64,000 nucleotides of DNA, from NCBI GenBank assembly GCA_037013685.1, contig CM072890.1:1116001-1180000 (forward strand), written 5' to 3'. This document shows, one piece after another, positions 8,996 to 20,640 of this stretch. This stretch comes from Acridotheres tristis (Eukaryota > Chordata > Aves > Passeriformes > Sturnidae). Numbering within the stretch: position 1 is the stretch's first letter; each line of letters opens with the position of its first letter. A program made the translations under genes and the position numbers. A model generated the notes under the pieces. It made no database searches. It was not told where the DNA came from and worked only from the letters and a program-made list of their open reading frames with translations.

Positions 8996-11900
8996 CTGAA
9001 TATCTTGGCACGGGACTCAAGGAAGCTTAGTGAATTTTCATGCCTTTCATAGGGTTTCTACACCATGGGAGCCTACATATAATTTCTGCTAAGAATGGCC
9101 CTGTGAATGTAAACAGAAGAGGGAATGTATTTTGCAAATTATTCTTTCTTATTAATAGATTAAGAACTGTTAAAATGCCATCATAGCTTTCATGGATAAT
9201 GATTCTTTTGATTAGTTAATGGTTGGTTTATCCTGGTCTGAGAGCAATAGGACGTGTGGTTTGGCAATCAACCCAAAATGCGAATGTCACAGCTTAAACT
9301 TCCACCATTTCTTTCTTGTACTTTGTTTTGTTTTAGCTTAAAAGTAAATTCTGCAATCCCATCATACTTTTGTGCTTCATCAAGAAATTAGCTTTTTTTC
9401 TGTGCTCCCCCAGATGATATAATGTATTAAAATTAACTCTGGGATGTTCCTTTCTTTTCCTGAAGGTAATTCTGAATGGTTTATTTCAGTGTTTTTACTT
9501 TTTTTCCTGCAGAATTACTGTAAAGCTTTTCTATTTCATCCATTACAGCACAGTGTTTTTCACATTTGAATAGCTGCATCAACATGAATCCTTTATAAGG
9601 ACCTTAAAAACAAACTTTGCCAAGTCCCAGAATACAGAAGCTGATTCACATCCCAATACTCAGCTGCCTCATGAATAAAGGAGAGTCTGTGCCTGACACT
9701 TTGAAGCTGTAGCTGTTAAACCATACAGACTATTTACCTCAATAAATCATTATAAGAAACTAAGGTACAATTATACCCACAGAGAAATAGAATTCAAAAC
9801 ACTGATTTATGTGGTTCAGTGCCTGTTCCTTTTTCCATCATGTTTTGAATTTTATGCATGTTTGTCATCTTTGGCTGCTTCCATGTATCTTTAAACTAAT
9901 AGGTCTTGCTTTTTTAACATTCCTCATTAGGTTTGTTATTTTAGTTTGACATACAGACATGATTTGCACGCTGTACAAAGTTTTGCATTTAAAATTAACT
10001 ATCTAATTTCTTATGCTATAGACCAAAAATGGAAAATGTGGGTAATTTGTTTAAACTAACATACACCCTTCTCTGGTTAATTTGTGACCATCTAAGCTGA
10101 AATCCCATATTAGCTGAGAATTTTTTTTTTTCGTTGCTTATTTGTGAGATCTGAAGAGAAATCACTATACAAAGGAATCTATCATTGTGCTTTTCAGAAT
10201 GTGCCTGCTAATCACAAAGAGATGGAAGCATGGGAAATTACATTTGGAATAATTTCCTCAATTTCTGTACCCCTTGAAGAGGGCGAAATGAATCTAAAAG
10301 ATAAAAAATTCAGTGAGATGAAAGTGCAGCCTCAGAGGAAGGAATGGCACTGAAACCAACAAATAATTCCATACGAAATAGTAGCAGTAAGGTAAATATC
10401 TCTAGGAAGGGAAGTCCTGGAGCAGCCACAGACTGTTGGGCCACCCAAACCTTCAAGAGAATCCGGTGTTGTTCTAGAGAGCAACTGGGTGAGGAGTGAT
10501 TTAATAACCAACAAATGTTGCTCAATAAAAATTCAGACATTCACCGAGTATTTAAACCAACATTTCCAATAGGAACAATAGTCAATATGCTGCAGTTCCA
10601 AATGCTTTATGCCTTGCTAATAACTTGCAGTGCTGATGCTTGGGTGGATCCAAATGGTCTGGAGTGAGGCTATCAGGCTACTGGTCCCAGGGGTTTGGAT
10701 CTGAGCAGGGCTTGTCTGCACTGTTGAGAGGGAGCTGTAAATCCATCGTTATTTCTGGAGGGATTTATAACATGCAAGTTTTTTGGGCCATGTGTGTCTT
10801 TCATCTATCCAGCTAAAGGAGCTGTGTCTGTTGTAGGCAGGTTTGGCCATTTCTGACTATTTTTGTGTGTAATTTGTGTGAGGAGCTTAAACACTCCATC
10901 TGTATTTTCATTATCTTACACTGAATTTCGTAAGATATTCAATTCATAAGGGAATATGCATCTATAATCTTTATGTAAGACATGAGTAACAGCACAAAGT
11001 TTTTTCATGCAGCCTGTGATTTTCATAGATATGTATGTGTATATAAAACTTACTTTTTGTTGTGTTTTTGTCTCTACAGGAATGTTGTGAGGAAAGACTA
11101 TTACCCCTAAAATTTTCCACATGAAAATTATGTTATTTATCAAGTTTTGGGTGTTCCATAACCTTGTCCCCAGTAATCCAAGGGTCTATAACATACTGCT
11201 TTTACTGTCTGCTGGCATTTAAAATGTTTCTGTCATCATATCCATGGAGTTAATGATCTTTGTATACTGTTGAAGTAGAGGATTGCTTTTCAGCACAAAT
11301 CACATGGTAGCCACACTGTGAACATTTCCACTGCTTACAGAAGAATCTATTTATTAAAACATATCTGTTGAAATTCCATTATTAGAGCTACATATGCTAG
11401 GGCTTTGTAATATTTAAATGCTATTTTTCCTCAGTTCCTAGTGCCCTAGAATAGAGATTCCTGCTCAATTATAAAAACAGAATGTCATCAATGATTAAGA
11501 TCATATTAAGTATTTCCATTAATAAAACTTAAGATTATTAATGTTTTGCATTGTTTTATGGTTCCGTGCTACCATGTCACAAAGAGCCATTTCATTTTGC
11601 AATCTACTGAAAAGAATCTCATCCTAAGTTGAAAAAAAATCTGAAATATTTTTAGCACTTTTTAAAATTTCAAACATTTACTAGGTTATGTTGGCTCAGG
11701 TGACTTTGCAACTTCAGTTTTTCAGTTTACTAAGCAGCAAATAGAAATGCATCCCGAATGCTATAAAAAGCTATTCCAAAATTAGGAATTGTTCACAGTG
11801 AAAACTGCAACACCTCCTCAACTATTGGGGTGCCACGGAAACTCGGGAAGTTGGTTCTGCCAGACCTCAGACCAGAACTGGACTATTACATGTGAAACTT

Positions 11901-14456
11901 TGCATCAGCTCCCAGATAATATACCCCACAAAGAAGAGTGTTTTAATTCCTGGTAAAATCTCTTACTCAAATTTCCAAGGGGCATGTACTCTCAGATGTG
12001 TCTCAGATTTGAAACAGGTTCTAGAGCAGTGGAAATGCTTTGGTTGTGCACGTTATGTTTTATTTAAATAATTGTGCAGCTGTAACCAACGTGAATGAAA
12101 CTTTAGGAGTGTAGAAGGGTCGTGTCCATCTTCCCCAGTGAGGAACTTCACGTGTAGAAAGCAACCCTGTGATCTCATCACAGCACAGGGCTCGAGCTGA
12201 TTAAACTAAATCAGTGTAATTAGACATAACTTTTGTATGTAGACAAATCTTGAGCATTACATGAACACAGAGCAAGAATAAACTTGCTCAGTTTACAAAA
12301 CAGACTGTTAGCTGCAGCCTATCACGCAAACAGGGAGATGGGTTTTGAAATAAACTTAATGAGTTAATGATGCAACACTGGCTGTGTTAAGGAGGGCAAG
12401 ATGTGTCCCAGGAAAACACTGTGAATATTAACCTTAGGCACCTGAACCGATTTGTTGAGGTTGAATGCTGGTTTTGTGGCTAGACTGCAAAAGTAGTAGC
12501 AGTAAGGAAATGCAGCTTTCTGCAGGTTTTTTTTCCCTAGCTTGTCTTCTATTAGCAGATGCCTTTCACTCACCAAAACTTTAAGTTCAAACAAAGGTTC
12601 TTTAATTCTAGCAGTGATTCTTCAGAATATCCAGGGATTACATATAATAGATTGTGAGTATAGCATGAGCAAACAAGGCATCAATAATAACCTTCTAGCA
12701 TGGTTTTATCTGGATGTACTGAATTACAAGGAAAACAGTTTAGGATTTTTCCCTAAGTCTCGTGGATCACAGATTGCATGTTTAAAAATGGAAAGGGAGT
12801 AGCCAGACAAAGGAAAAGAAACAACATAAAAAGCCTTAAGTTTGCATGAGTTTCATTATGCTGAAATCCTGACCTCAAATCAATAAGAAATCCTTTATCT
12901 GACACATATTGAGGGATTATAGACTCAACATTTTAGAGGATGTGTTTGAACAGCATTGACATCAAAACCTTCTGAAAACTGCAGGTGGATTATGATCTGT
13001 GTACTGTTTATATCTGCAAGTACAAGCAGCTGAAGAATTATTTCAGTCTATCTGTGCTGCAGTTTTGCAGCTCTGCCACGTTTATTTCTCAGGAAATAAT
13101 TACTAAGGAGTGTGTGTGGGTGTCTGTGCTGGTCAAGTGGTAAAGGCACAGGGACTTGAGAGGTCAGAGTTTTCCTGGCAGTTAATGTGACAGCTGGTTT
13201 TTGTGTGGGGGGTAAATCAAGCCCTTGTTTTGTGTCTCTGTTTCTCTGTAGCTCCAGCACGTGTGGACACAGCCATGGCTTATTGGCAGCACTCAGTGGG
13301 CTGCTACAAGATGTGTTTTAATATTTTCAAAAGGTGCATGTAGTTACCTTTGAAAGTACAATATGGCTCCACGAAGTGCTGGGATTTGAAAAACATATAA
13401 TGGACGATGCTGCTTTTCCAAAGGGTGATGTCTTGCAGGAATCTCTGCTTAGTGAGTCTGGAAACCTCAGTGAAGACCTGCTGCTTAGGCAGTCCTGTTT
13501 GAAATGGACCAACACAGGCTGCTCTCTGCATTTTCAACTGTTCAGACAACTTTGATTTGCTGTGGACAGTGTTAGAGGTGCTGAATGCTTCAATACAATA
13601 ACCATTTATTTGGGTGCTTTGTGAGCTGTGTAACTTATTCTGGGACATTTCAAACAGCGTTTATCTGATCATCTCTTACCATAAAGTGTTTCTTGGACAG
13701 CTCTTAAAATATATTCTGCATTAAAAGAAAGGGAATAGACACAACTGTGTACCAAAAAGAAAAAAGAAACTTGAAAACAGAAGAGAAGGGAAATTACTGT
13801 AATGAACAAATCATTTTACTATATCAGACTTACTATAAACTCAGAGAAATGCTCTAATATTTGATTTAGGAGACATCCATTCCAGAAGGCCTTTGGGAGT
13901 CTGCACAGTGTTTTGTCAATTATTTTAACAATTTCAGCCCTCTGTTCCCTATTGATGGCCAGCTGTCCTAAAACTGAGAAATGTGCAGGAGCTATGCATT
14001 TAAAGAGGAACTTAGATAATGAATGTCTGTTTTCTCCTTGGTATTCAGGAGGAAAAGGTTTTGCATATTGAAAAAGTCCTGTGATATCCTTCTAGAAGGA
14101 TGTTTATAATACTCCTAAAATTAGTTTTCTGTTAATTTTCATGTCAAATGCAAAGAGACTTACCAGTGGCAGCAGTCTTGTTAATACAAATCAGGACAAC
14201 TGTGGACTCGTGAAAGTAAAAAAGGAACAGTCCTGGATCTGCTGTTATAATATTCCTTCTGTTTGACAAGTCTATTCATTATATTTCATGCATATATTTC
14301 ATATATACTTTCTGTTTTAAATGAGCATTCAGAGTGTTCTCCTTGACTGCCACTGCGAAATACAACATTTAGTTCTGTGTTTAAGTGATGCTGGTTTTTT
14401 GTTTGTTTGTTTTTTTAATAAAGTTTTAAATCTGTATTTCCTCATGTTTCTGTCAG
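8996..14456. other. Intergenic DNA, no gene recognised
   Basis: AT-rich DNA with short homopolymers. A 74-codon open frame around 13334-13555 has no recognisable similarity and no flanking gene signals. I see no CpG island. No repeat family was recognised with confidence. Confidence 0.5.
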
Positions 14457-14529
14457 GATAAATGAAAACTTTCTGCTTTAAGGACTGACAGAGCTTGAAC
14501 ACAATTCATGTGTGATCAGACTTTAGCAG
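14457..14529 (+). ncRNA. Candidate non-coding exon (73 bases) with strong splice sites
   Basis: A good pyrimidine-rich acceptor (TGTATTTCCTCATGTTTCTGTCAG, ending 14456) and a consensus-perfect donor (CAG, then GTAAGT at 14530) bracket 73 bases. The sequence has an in-frame stop early in the first frame and no protein resemblance. This is the best-formed internal exon candidate in the intergenic half. It could belong to a far-5' SOX6 transcript or an unknown lncRNA. No transcript evidence is available here. Confidence 0.3.
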
Positions 14530-14819
14530 GTAAGTTTTTAGCACGTCCAAGGCTGTGTAAAGGGAATTTATTTGGAGTTGTTTATTGTTCTGGCTGGTGT
14601 CCTCGGGCAACAATAAGAATGACAAACTCTCTGCTGGACAAAACAACAAAACACATAACTTGGTGATAGTTAAAGTAAAATGGTGGGCAAGTGTGCTTGC
14701 AGAAATACAGCAGAAGAAAAAGGATAGGGCTGGTTACTGCTCTGCAGAGAGAGAGAAAAGACAGTAACACACACGGAGCTCTTTTGGGGAAAAAAGCTGA
14801 ACTTTATTTTATGGACAAT

Positions 14820-15600
14820 TTAAATTGTGTTAGTGCAGCCAGGACAGGACAGGAGCTCATGGGACAATTGGGAAAAACATCCTTGGGACAGCACCTCAGG
14901 ATGTGTCCCACGGCAAAGACACCAGGGGTTAATGTTGGTGATGAATTCCACTCTGTTTGTCACCGTGTTGTCACCCTGGGAGACTCCTCCCTAACTGAAG
15001 CTGCAGTCAGCTTGGCAGCCTGGGAATGGAGCTGAGAGTCAGGAGAAATCCAGGCCTGGAGAGAATTCCCAAGCTGGAATTCCCCAGCTCTGTGAATGTG
15101 TGTGTGCACAGATAGATTCCACCTAAAATAAAATCTTACCTCTTGTTGGAAGACTGTGGTGAATTTAAGCAGGTGCAGAATCCCTGCAGGGTTTTGGTGG
15201 TGCTGGTGCCTGTCTGTGGAGCTCAGCACAGCGCTTCATTTGTCTTGTTTGGCACCTCTGCTGAGCAGGAATTCCTTTATTATTCCAGCCAGCCCCAGTG
15301 GCCTCAGCAGCAGCTCGGTGCTGTGCAGGTGCCACCTGTGGTGTCTGCAGTGGGACAGGGATGCTGAGCAGGGGGGCTTTGGGGGGTGTGAAGGGAGGTG
15401 CTGGACCTTGGGGTGGGCTTTGGTGTCCCTGTCACCACGAGTGTTTGGACCTGGTCTGAGTTCACGTCTTGCACTCCTGATCAGTTCTGCTTTGGCTGCC
15501 ACACAACTCGTGTTTTCTGTCACAGAGGCAAGGATGAGGATTAGAGAAAGAGCCAATGGAAGAGAGCTCTGCACAGGCTGGCATAGCACGAGATGTCAGA
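14820..15600. other. GC-richer block with a minus-strand splice donor
   Basis: This block is richer in G and C than its flanks and carries several open frames on both strands, none of which I recognise. On the minus strand, GAG followed by GTAAGAT at 15140-15133 is a strong donor, so an exon could lie just right of 15141. A 117-codon minus frame (15236-15589) covers part of that space but has no family resemblance. It could also be an unrecognised LTR or old repeat. Confidence 0.25.
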
Positions 15601-17501
15601 AAAACCATGAATAAACCCCAGTTTTTGGTTCTTGTTGTTGTGCTGGCCCCTATTAGCTTCTCTTACAGTAGGCACTCATTTCACTCGAATAGTTTTTGCC
15701 TTCTGATGATAAATGTTAAGACACTTATACAAAAAGTGATACCCATTATTCAGATAGAACAGAAATAATTGGTTTGTGTGATTGGAGAACTGCTGGACAA
15801 AGGCTTTCCTTGGGAAAAAAGTCTGTAGTAAAATTTATGACCATGCATTTTGCTAAGTCTTAATTAGCACCTCATTAAGAGGTAAGGTAAAGAGTGTGGT
15901 TAAACAAGGCGTTTTTCTGTTTTTTTTCAAAATGTTTGGATTTCTTCAGGAAGTAAAATCATCAGTGTGTACCCTCTATGTATGTATTTGTTTTCCCATG
16001 TCTTCTTTCCAGGATAAAATCTGCTTTTACTGTGTCTCTTCTGTCTGTAAGTAGTGCCTGGTAGAATGGAAAGAGTTGTGAGCTGGGTTTTCTATTCTTT
16101 GGCCATTTTGTATCACAGCTAAAAGTGACAGAATTAATTTTGTTGGACTGATAAAAATGAATTCTGACTGTGGAGCAGTTGAGCAGTTGAACAGGAACAG
16201 CAATCTTTTACATATGTAATTAAATTAACATGCAGACAATGGCTATTTTCATCTTTGATGGTGGCTTTGTTGTTCTTGGATAACAATATAATTAATTTTT
16301 ATCAATAAAATTAATATTTATCATATTAAAAGAACAATTATTTTTAAAGTTTTGGTGGTGGTGCTGGTGAAAAAAAAGGTAAGGAATTCTAAATCTAAGG
16401 TTACTAATTTGGAAGTGTGTGATAACATACTGAAGTAAATTAAAGCTGCAACATGAAAGGCATATATTGTTGCACAATTTTTTTTTTTCCAATCTGCTTT
16501 AATGAAGTCTCTGTGTGCAACAGATACTTGGAAGCAAGGGAGAAAGTCATTGATAGTGAAATTGTTTACTTGGCTTATAGAACCACCTTTCCAACTTTAG
16601 TTCAGAAACTTCTGGTCAAAAAAATTGCTTGGAAATGTTTTTCTTGGTAAAGGCTAAAATAATAAATTACAGTGCCTACCGGAATTATGTATATCTGTTA
16701 TTTTTGTATGTTATGAGTAGCAGATTGGAACCATAACTGTTTCCATTTTAAAGTACAACTTTTCGATGTGTAAATAGGTGAGTACTGCATATTTAAAATA
16801 ACTTTAAAATTGTAAGAAAGGCACCAAAATGTAGTATGTAACTATTTATAATTTAATTAAGAATTCTTAATATCAAATGCTCATATCTGTAATTCCTGAG
16901 AAATACGAAAAGTGTATGTACACTTACAGGTGCTTTTAATAGTTGTGCAGGAAAAGAGGTTCTAGTCCAGGAGAGTGTGAATAAAAAAAAAAACCCTTCA
17001 GTGTAGAGCAGGTTTAAATTTGCACACTGGCCTGTAAGCAGCCCAGTTCATATTCTTGTATTGTAATTAATTGATTTATAATCCTGGTGACAATTTAGGA
17101 TGGAGGGATTTCTTTGGATTTCTTTTCGTTCTCTAAGGATTTAACCTTTTATCTGTCTTTCCACAGGAGAGCAAAGATTTTGGGTGAGCTGAGATGGCCT
17201 CAGTCTATTTAAAAAAAAAAAAAAAAAAAGAAGATAGCCTAAGTTTCTAGGGTCCTGGTGTGTTGGTTAACTACTTTAAATCTTTTATAATACTAAAATA
17301 AGGCAGTAAATAAAAAAAGGCAATTTCTATTTGGTGTAATGATATGCGTTTGCAGATCTGAGATTCACGGTGTTTGGGAGGGGTTTTATTACTTCCTTTT
17401 TATGGTACCAAAACATCTAATCAGGCAAGGACATATTTCTTAAGGTATTACAGAACGAGTGACAATCCAGCAGATTTTAGAAGATCACTGAATTTTCCCA
17501 G
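15601..17501. other. AT-rich intergenic DNA, A-run at 17211-17229
   Basis: No coding or regulatory feature recognised. A run of 19 A residues at 17211-17229 could be a microsatellite or an old retroposon tail. Confidence 0.5.
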
Positions 17502-17593
17502 TGACCAACATTCAATAAAGGAGATGTTTGATATCATGAACTCATTACAGAAGGAGACCAGTGATTCCTGCCCCCTTGTAATTACCTTTGCAG
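17502..17593 (+). ncRNA. Candidate non-coding exon (92 bases)
   Basis: It is preceded by a moderate acceptor (CACTGAATTTTCCCAG, ending 17501). It ends at a strong donor (TTTGCAG, then GTAAGAAAT at 17594). The bases between lie in a 76-codon open frame, but the peptide is unfamiliar. A random frame is likely. Confidence 0.2.
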
Positions 17594-20090
17594 GTAAGAA
17601 ATGAGTTACTGTTCTGAAATGCTGTGTGGGCTGCAGTCAGTGAAGGTGCTTAGTTCATGAGTGCATTATTGTAAAGTTTCCCGTGTTTCTATGGTAATTT
17701 TTGCAGGGATGGCAGGGCTGTGGGGAAGCTTTGAACAGCCCTGGCTCTCAGCATGGGATGATTGCCAGGCATTGCCTGCATCATCTGCTCTGACGACAGC
17801 ACTTCCAGGCTGCCCTAAAGGTGCACGGTTCTGTATCTGCACATCCCGATTAAACAGAATATTGGTCAAAATCTGGGCACTCCACTCTGTGCAGACTGCC
17901 TAAGACAAGAGTTGGAGTTTTTAGGTTAAACTAATGTGCATGGGAAAGACATTCTGTTGTCCTTATATTCTTATTCTTATGTCTGCTGGTAAGGAGAAAT
18001 TTCTGCTTCATTATTTTTTGTTTTGTTTTATTTTGGGGGAGGGTTGTTTGTTTGTTTTGATGAAAAAATATCTTATTTCTGACAAATTCAATATGTTGAA
18101 TGCATATGAAATATGTTGAACCTAATGAATCAGATGTTGAATCTCATTAAATCCATCCACTAAGGGTGGTTGAATCCTTGAGCTGTGCTCAGGCACTTTG
18201 AGTTCAACTCGCTGGATCTGCTTGACTGACAAAAATCCAGTTTTGCAAATGTGTATAAGCAATGCTGAGCAGCAAGACGTGGCATTTCCAGGTGTTTCTG
18301 TGGCTGTATCATGAAAGCCCATGGTACATTTTCCCAGCCTCAGGGACGCCATCCTGTTTTTCCTCATGCCGTGCATTTCTCCCTTCCCAGCTTTCCTCCT
18401 GCTTGCTCAAGGACACAGAACATACAGCAGAGCAATGCTGCTAACAACAACCACCAAAACAAATCAGTGCTCATCCAAACTGGATTAACCAAACTTTGCT
18501 TTTATTATCTCACCCAGGGCAGGCCAGTAAACAAAACTTTAAAAATCAATTTCTTTACCTTCCCTCTCCTCAGTAGCTGTGCTTAGGACCAGAGGACATC
18601 ACACATGAAACTTTTATTTCTGAGAAACTTTTATTTCTAAAACTGTCATCCAATAATTCTCCAAATCTGAAAATGTGTTGATTGCATGTGAATTACTTTT
18701 GCCTGCTTTTCTCTTCTTTGAATTCCTCTGATTTGCAGCATTTTCCCCTTGAAGTATCCTTTACATTCTTCCCACACTGCTGTCCTCCAGAAAGTGCTTG
18801 TGTTAACCTTGACCATACATTGACTGCACTACTTTACTTTTGGACATCTCTTTTTGTGTCTGCAAATAATTTATACTAATTTCAGAAATTATCAGCAGCA
18901 GACAGGAAGTGGGAGCACAAAAGTCTCTGTAAATACTGATTTATCCTGGTTACATTCACAGACCTGCCTGCTAGACAATGTATATCTGGAGCAGCCCATG
19001 GGTCACCTTGCTGTCTGCTACAATTCTTTGTAAGTATATGGCCAATGCCAACTTTTCTAAATTTTTTAGGTGTTTCCCCCTCAGTGACAGATTTTATCTT
19101 CCTTCCCACTAGTACAATCTTCAATGGGAAAGCTAAACCTCCTAACTAATGACTGTTTATTTATGGACTTCCACATAGCCTATTCTCTTTTGGGAATTAA
19201 CACACCAATCCTTTGTAGCTTCCCTACAGCTTTTGTCTGCAATTTCCAAATCAATCTTTTACAGAGAATTTTTTTCTTGCTGCTGCTACTGTAGTCAACA
19301 TATTAGACTTTGTTTTATTTACAGTCTGAACTGTAATATTAGAAATATTTTTGTTCTGGACTTCATATCTCCTACATATTTTTTCTCCTTTCTTTTAAAT
19401 TTAGTTTTCCAACACTTCATCATGTACAAGTAGTTGCCCTTACAAACGTTAACCAGATAAATCTGTTTGTTCTAAAAACTTACATATCCTCAAGTAAGAA
19501 AATATCCATATTTTAAAGGTGTGGGATGGCAGAATTTCGACATTTGCACAGAGAAAAAAAACGTGCTGTCTTCCACACTATTAATTTTCCAAGTGCTTGC
19601 TCCTACTCTGGTTTCAGTGTTTTTCAATCCTTCTCAAACAGCCTCTCCCTTATCTTCTCATCTACACAACGAAGGCTTAGAAAGGAGAAATTTTCTCCCA
19701 AGTGTGATCTGTGTAGCTCAGGAGGGATTTTTCCTGGCCTGTTACACCCTACAGAAACTCTGCCTGGTATCTTTAATTCCACGAGGGCTTTTTCTCACTT
19801 CTTGACCCGTTCAGTGTTTAAGAAAGAATCCTGACTTTATTTCTCTGGTATTGTGGTAATTGAAACTCCATATACTTATTGTATCTCAGTGTTTTTAAAG
19901 TGCAGAGGTTTTAGAAAGCTTCTGAGTGGTCAGGCTGGCTCTGGGTCCATCACAGCTGGAGCTGATCTAAGTTTGGGCTGCCTTGTCCTCTCCTCTCTTG
20001 GCTCTGCCTCTGTGTTTCCACCTCCTGCACTGTGCTGGCACTGTCTGATCCTTCTGTGAATTGTTCCTTGGAGCAGATCTGGATGAAAAG
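17594..20090. other. AT-rich intergenic DNA, nothing recognised
   Basis: No coding similarity, CpG island or repeat family recognised. Several open frames of 60-100 codons are unremarkable. Confidence 0.5.
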
Positions 20091-20095
20091 TTTGG

Positions 20096-20335
20096 GGTTT
20101 TTTGGTTTTTTTTTTTTTTGTTTTGTTTTGTTTTTTTTTTGTTTGTTTTGTTTTTGTTGTTGTTTTTTGTTTTGTTTTGGTGGGTTTTCTTGGGGGGGGT
20201 TGTTTATTTTTTGTGGATTTTTTAGTTTCTTGTGTTTGTTTTTTTTGTTGTTGTTGTTGGGTTTTTTTGTTTGTTTCGTTGTTCTTTTTTTTCTTTTTTT
20301 TTCTTTTTTTTTTTTTCTTCTTCCCTCTTCAGTTT
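20096..20335. repeat. Long poly-T tract with G/C interruptions
   Basis: About 240 bases on the plus strand are nearly all T, interrupted by G (GTTTTGTTTTG, GTTGTTGTTG) and later by C (TTCTTTTTTTTC). The minus strand is therefore an A-rich, A4-5 C pattern, as in a degenerated poly-A tail or an expanded simple repeat. The phenylalanine/cysteine-rich open frames here are artefacts. Confidence 0.85.
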
Positions 20336-20339
20336 TGTG

Positions 20340-20640
20340 AGGTTAGCTGACAGAGGAGCAGCCTCCCTGGGCTGGCTCCTGCACACATCCGTGGGTGTCA
20401 GTGCTGAGGCAAGGCAAGGAATGGGCAGCCTTGGTTGGTGTGTGAGGCTCTGAGCACCCCAATTCTTTGTAGGTTTGAGGTGCCATGGGATCCCCTGCAG
20501 GCTCCAGCTCCTCCCTGGGCTGGTCTCCAACACCAGCTCCCATTCCCTGGCTCCTCTGGGGCCAGCACTGCTTTTTCTGCATGAAATGCAGAAATGCCAT
20601 GAAATGTTACTGCTGCACTGAGGGTGGAGCAAGAAAAGGA
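20340..20640. other. GC-richer segment beside the poly-T tract
   Basis: About 300 bases of GC-moderate sequence, rich in CTCC and CTGGGCTGG motifs, lie directly right of the T tract. If the A-rich minus strand is a retroposon tail, this segment would be the body of a minus-strand insertion. I do not recognise a parent gene or an element. Confidence 0.25.

Noticed and set aside
16040..16200. Possible additional MIR fragment (GTGCCTGGTAGAATGGAAAGAG region)
   Set aside because: Only short scattered resemblance to MIR and no colinear core.
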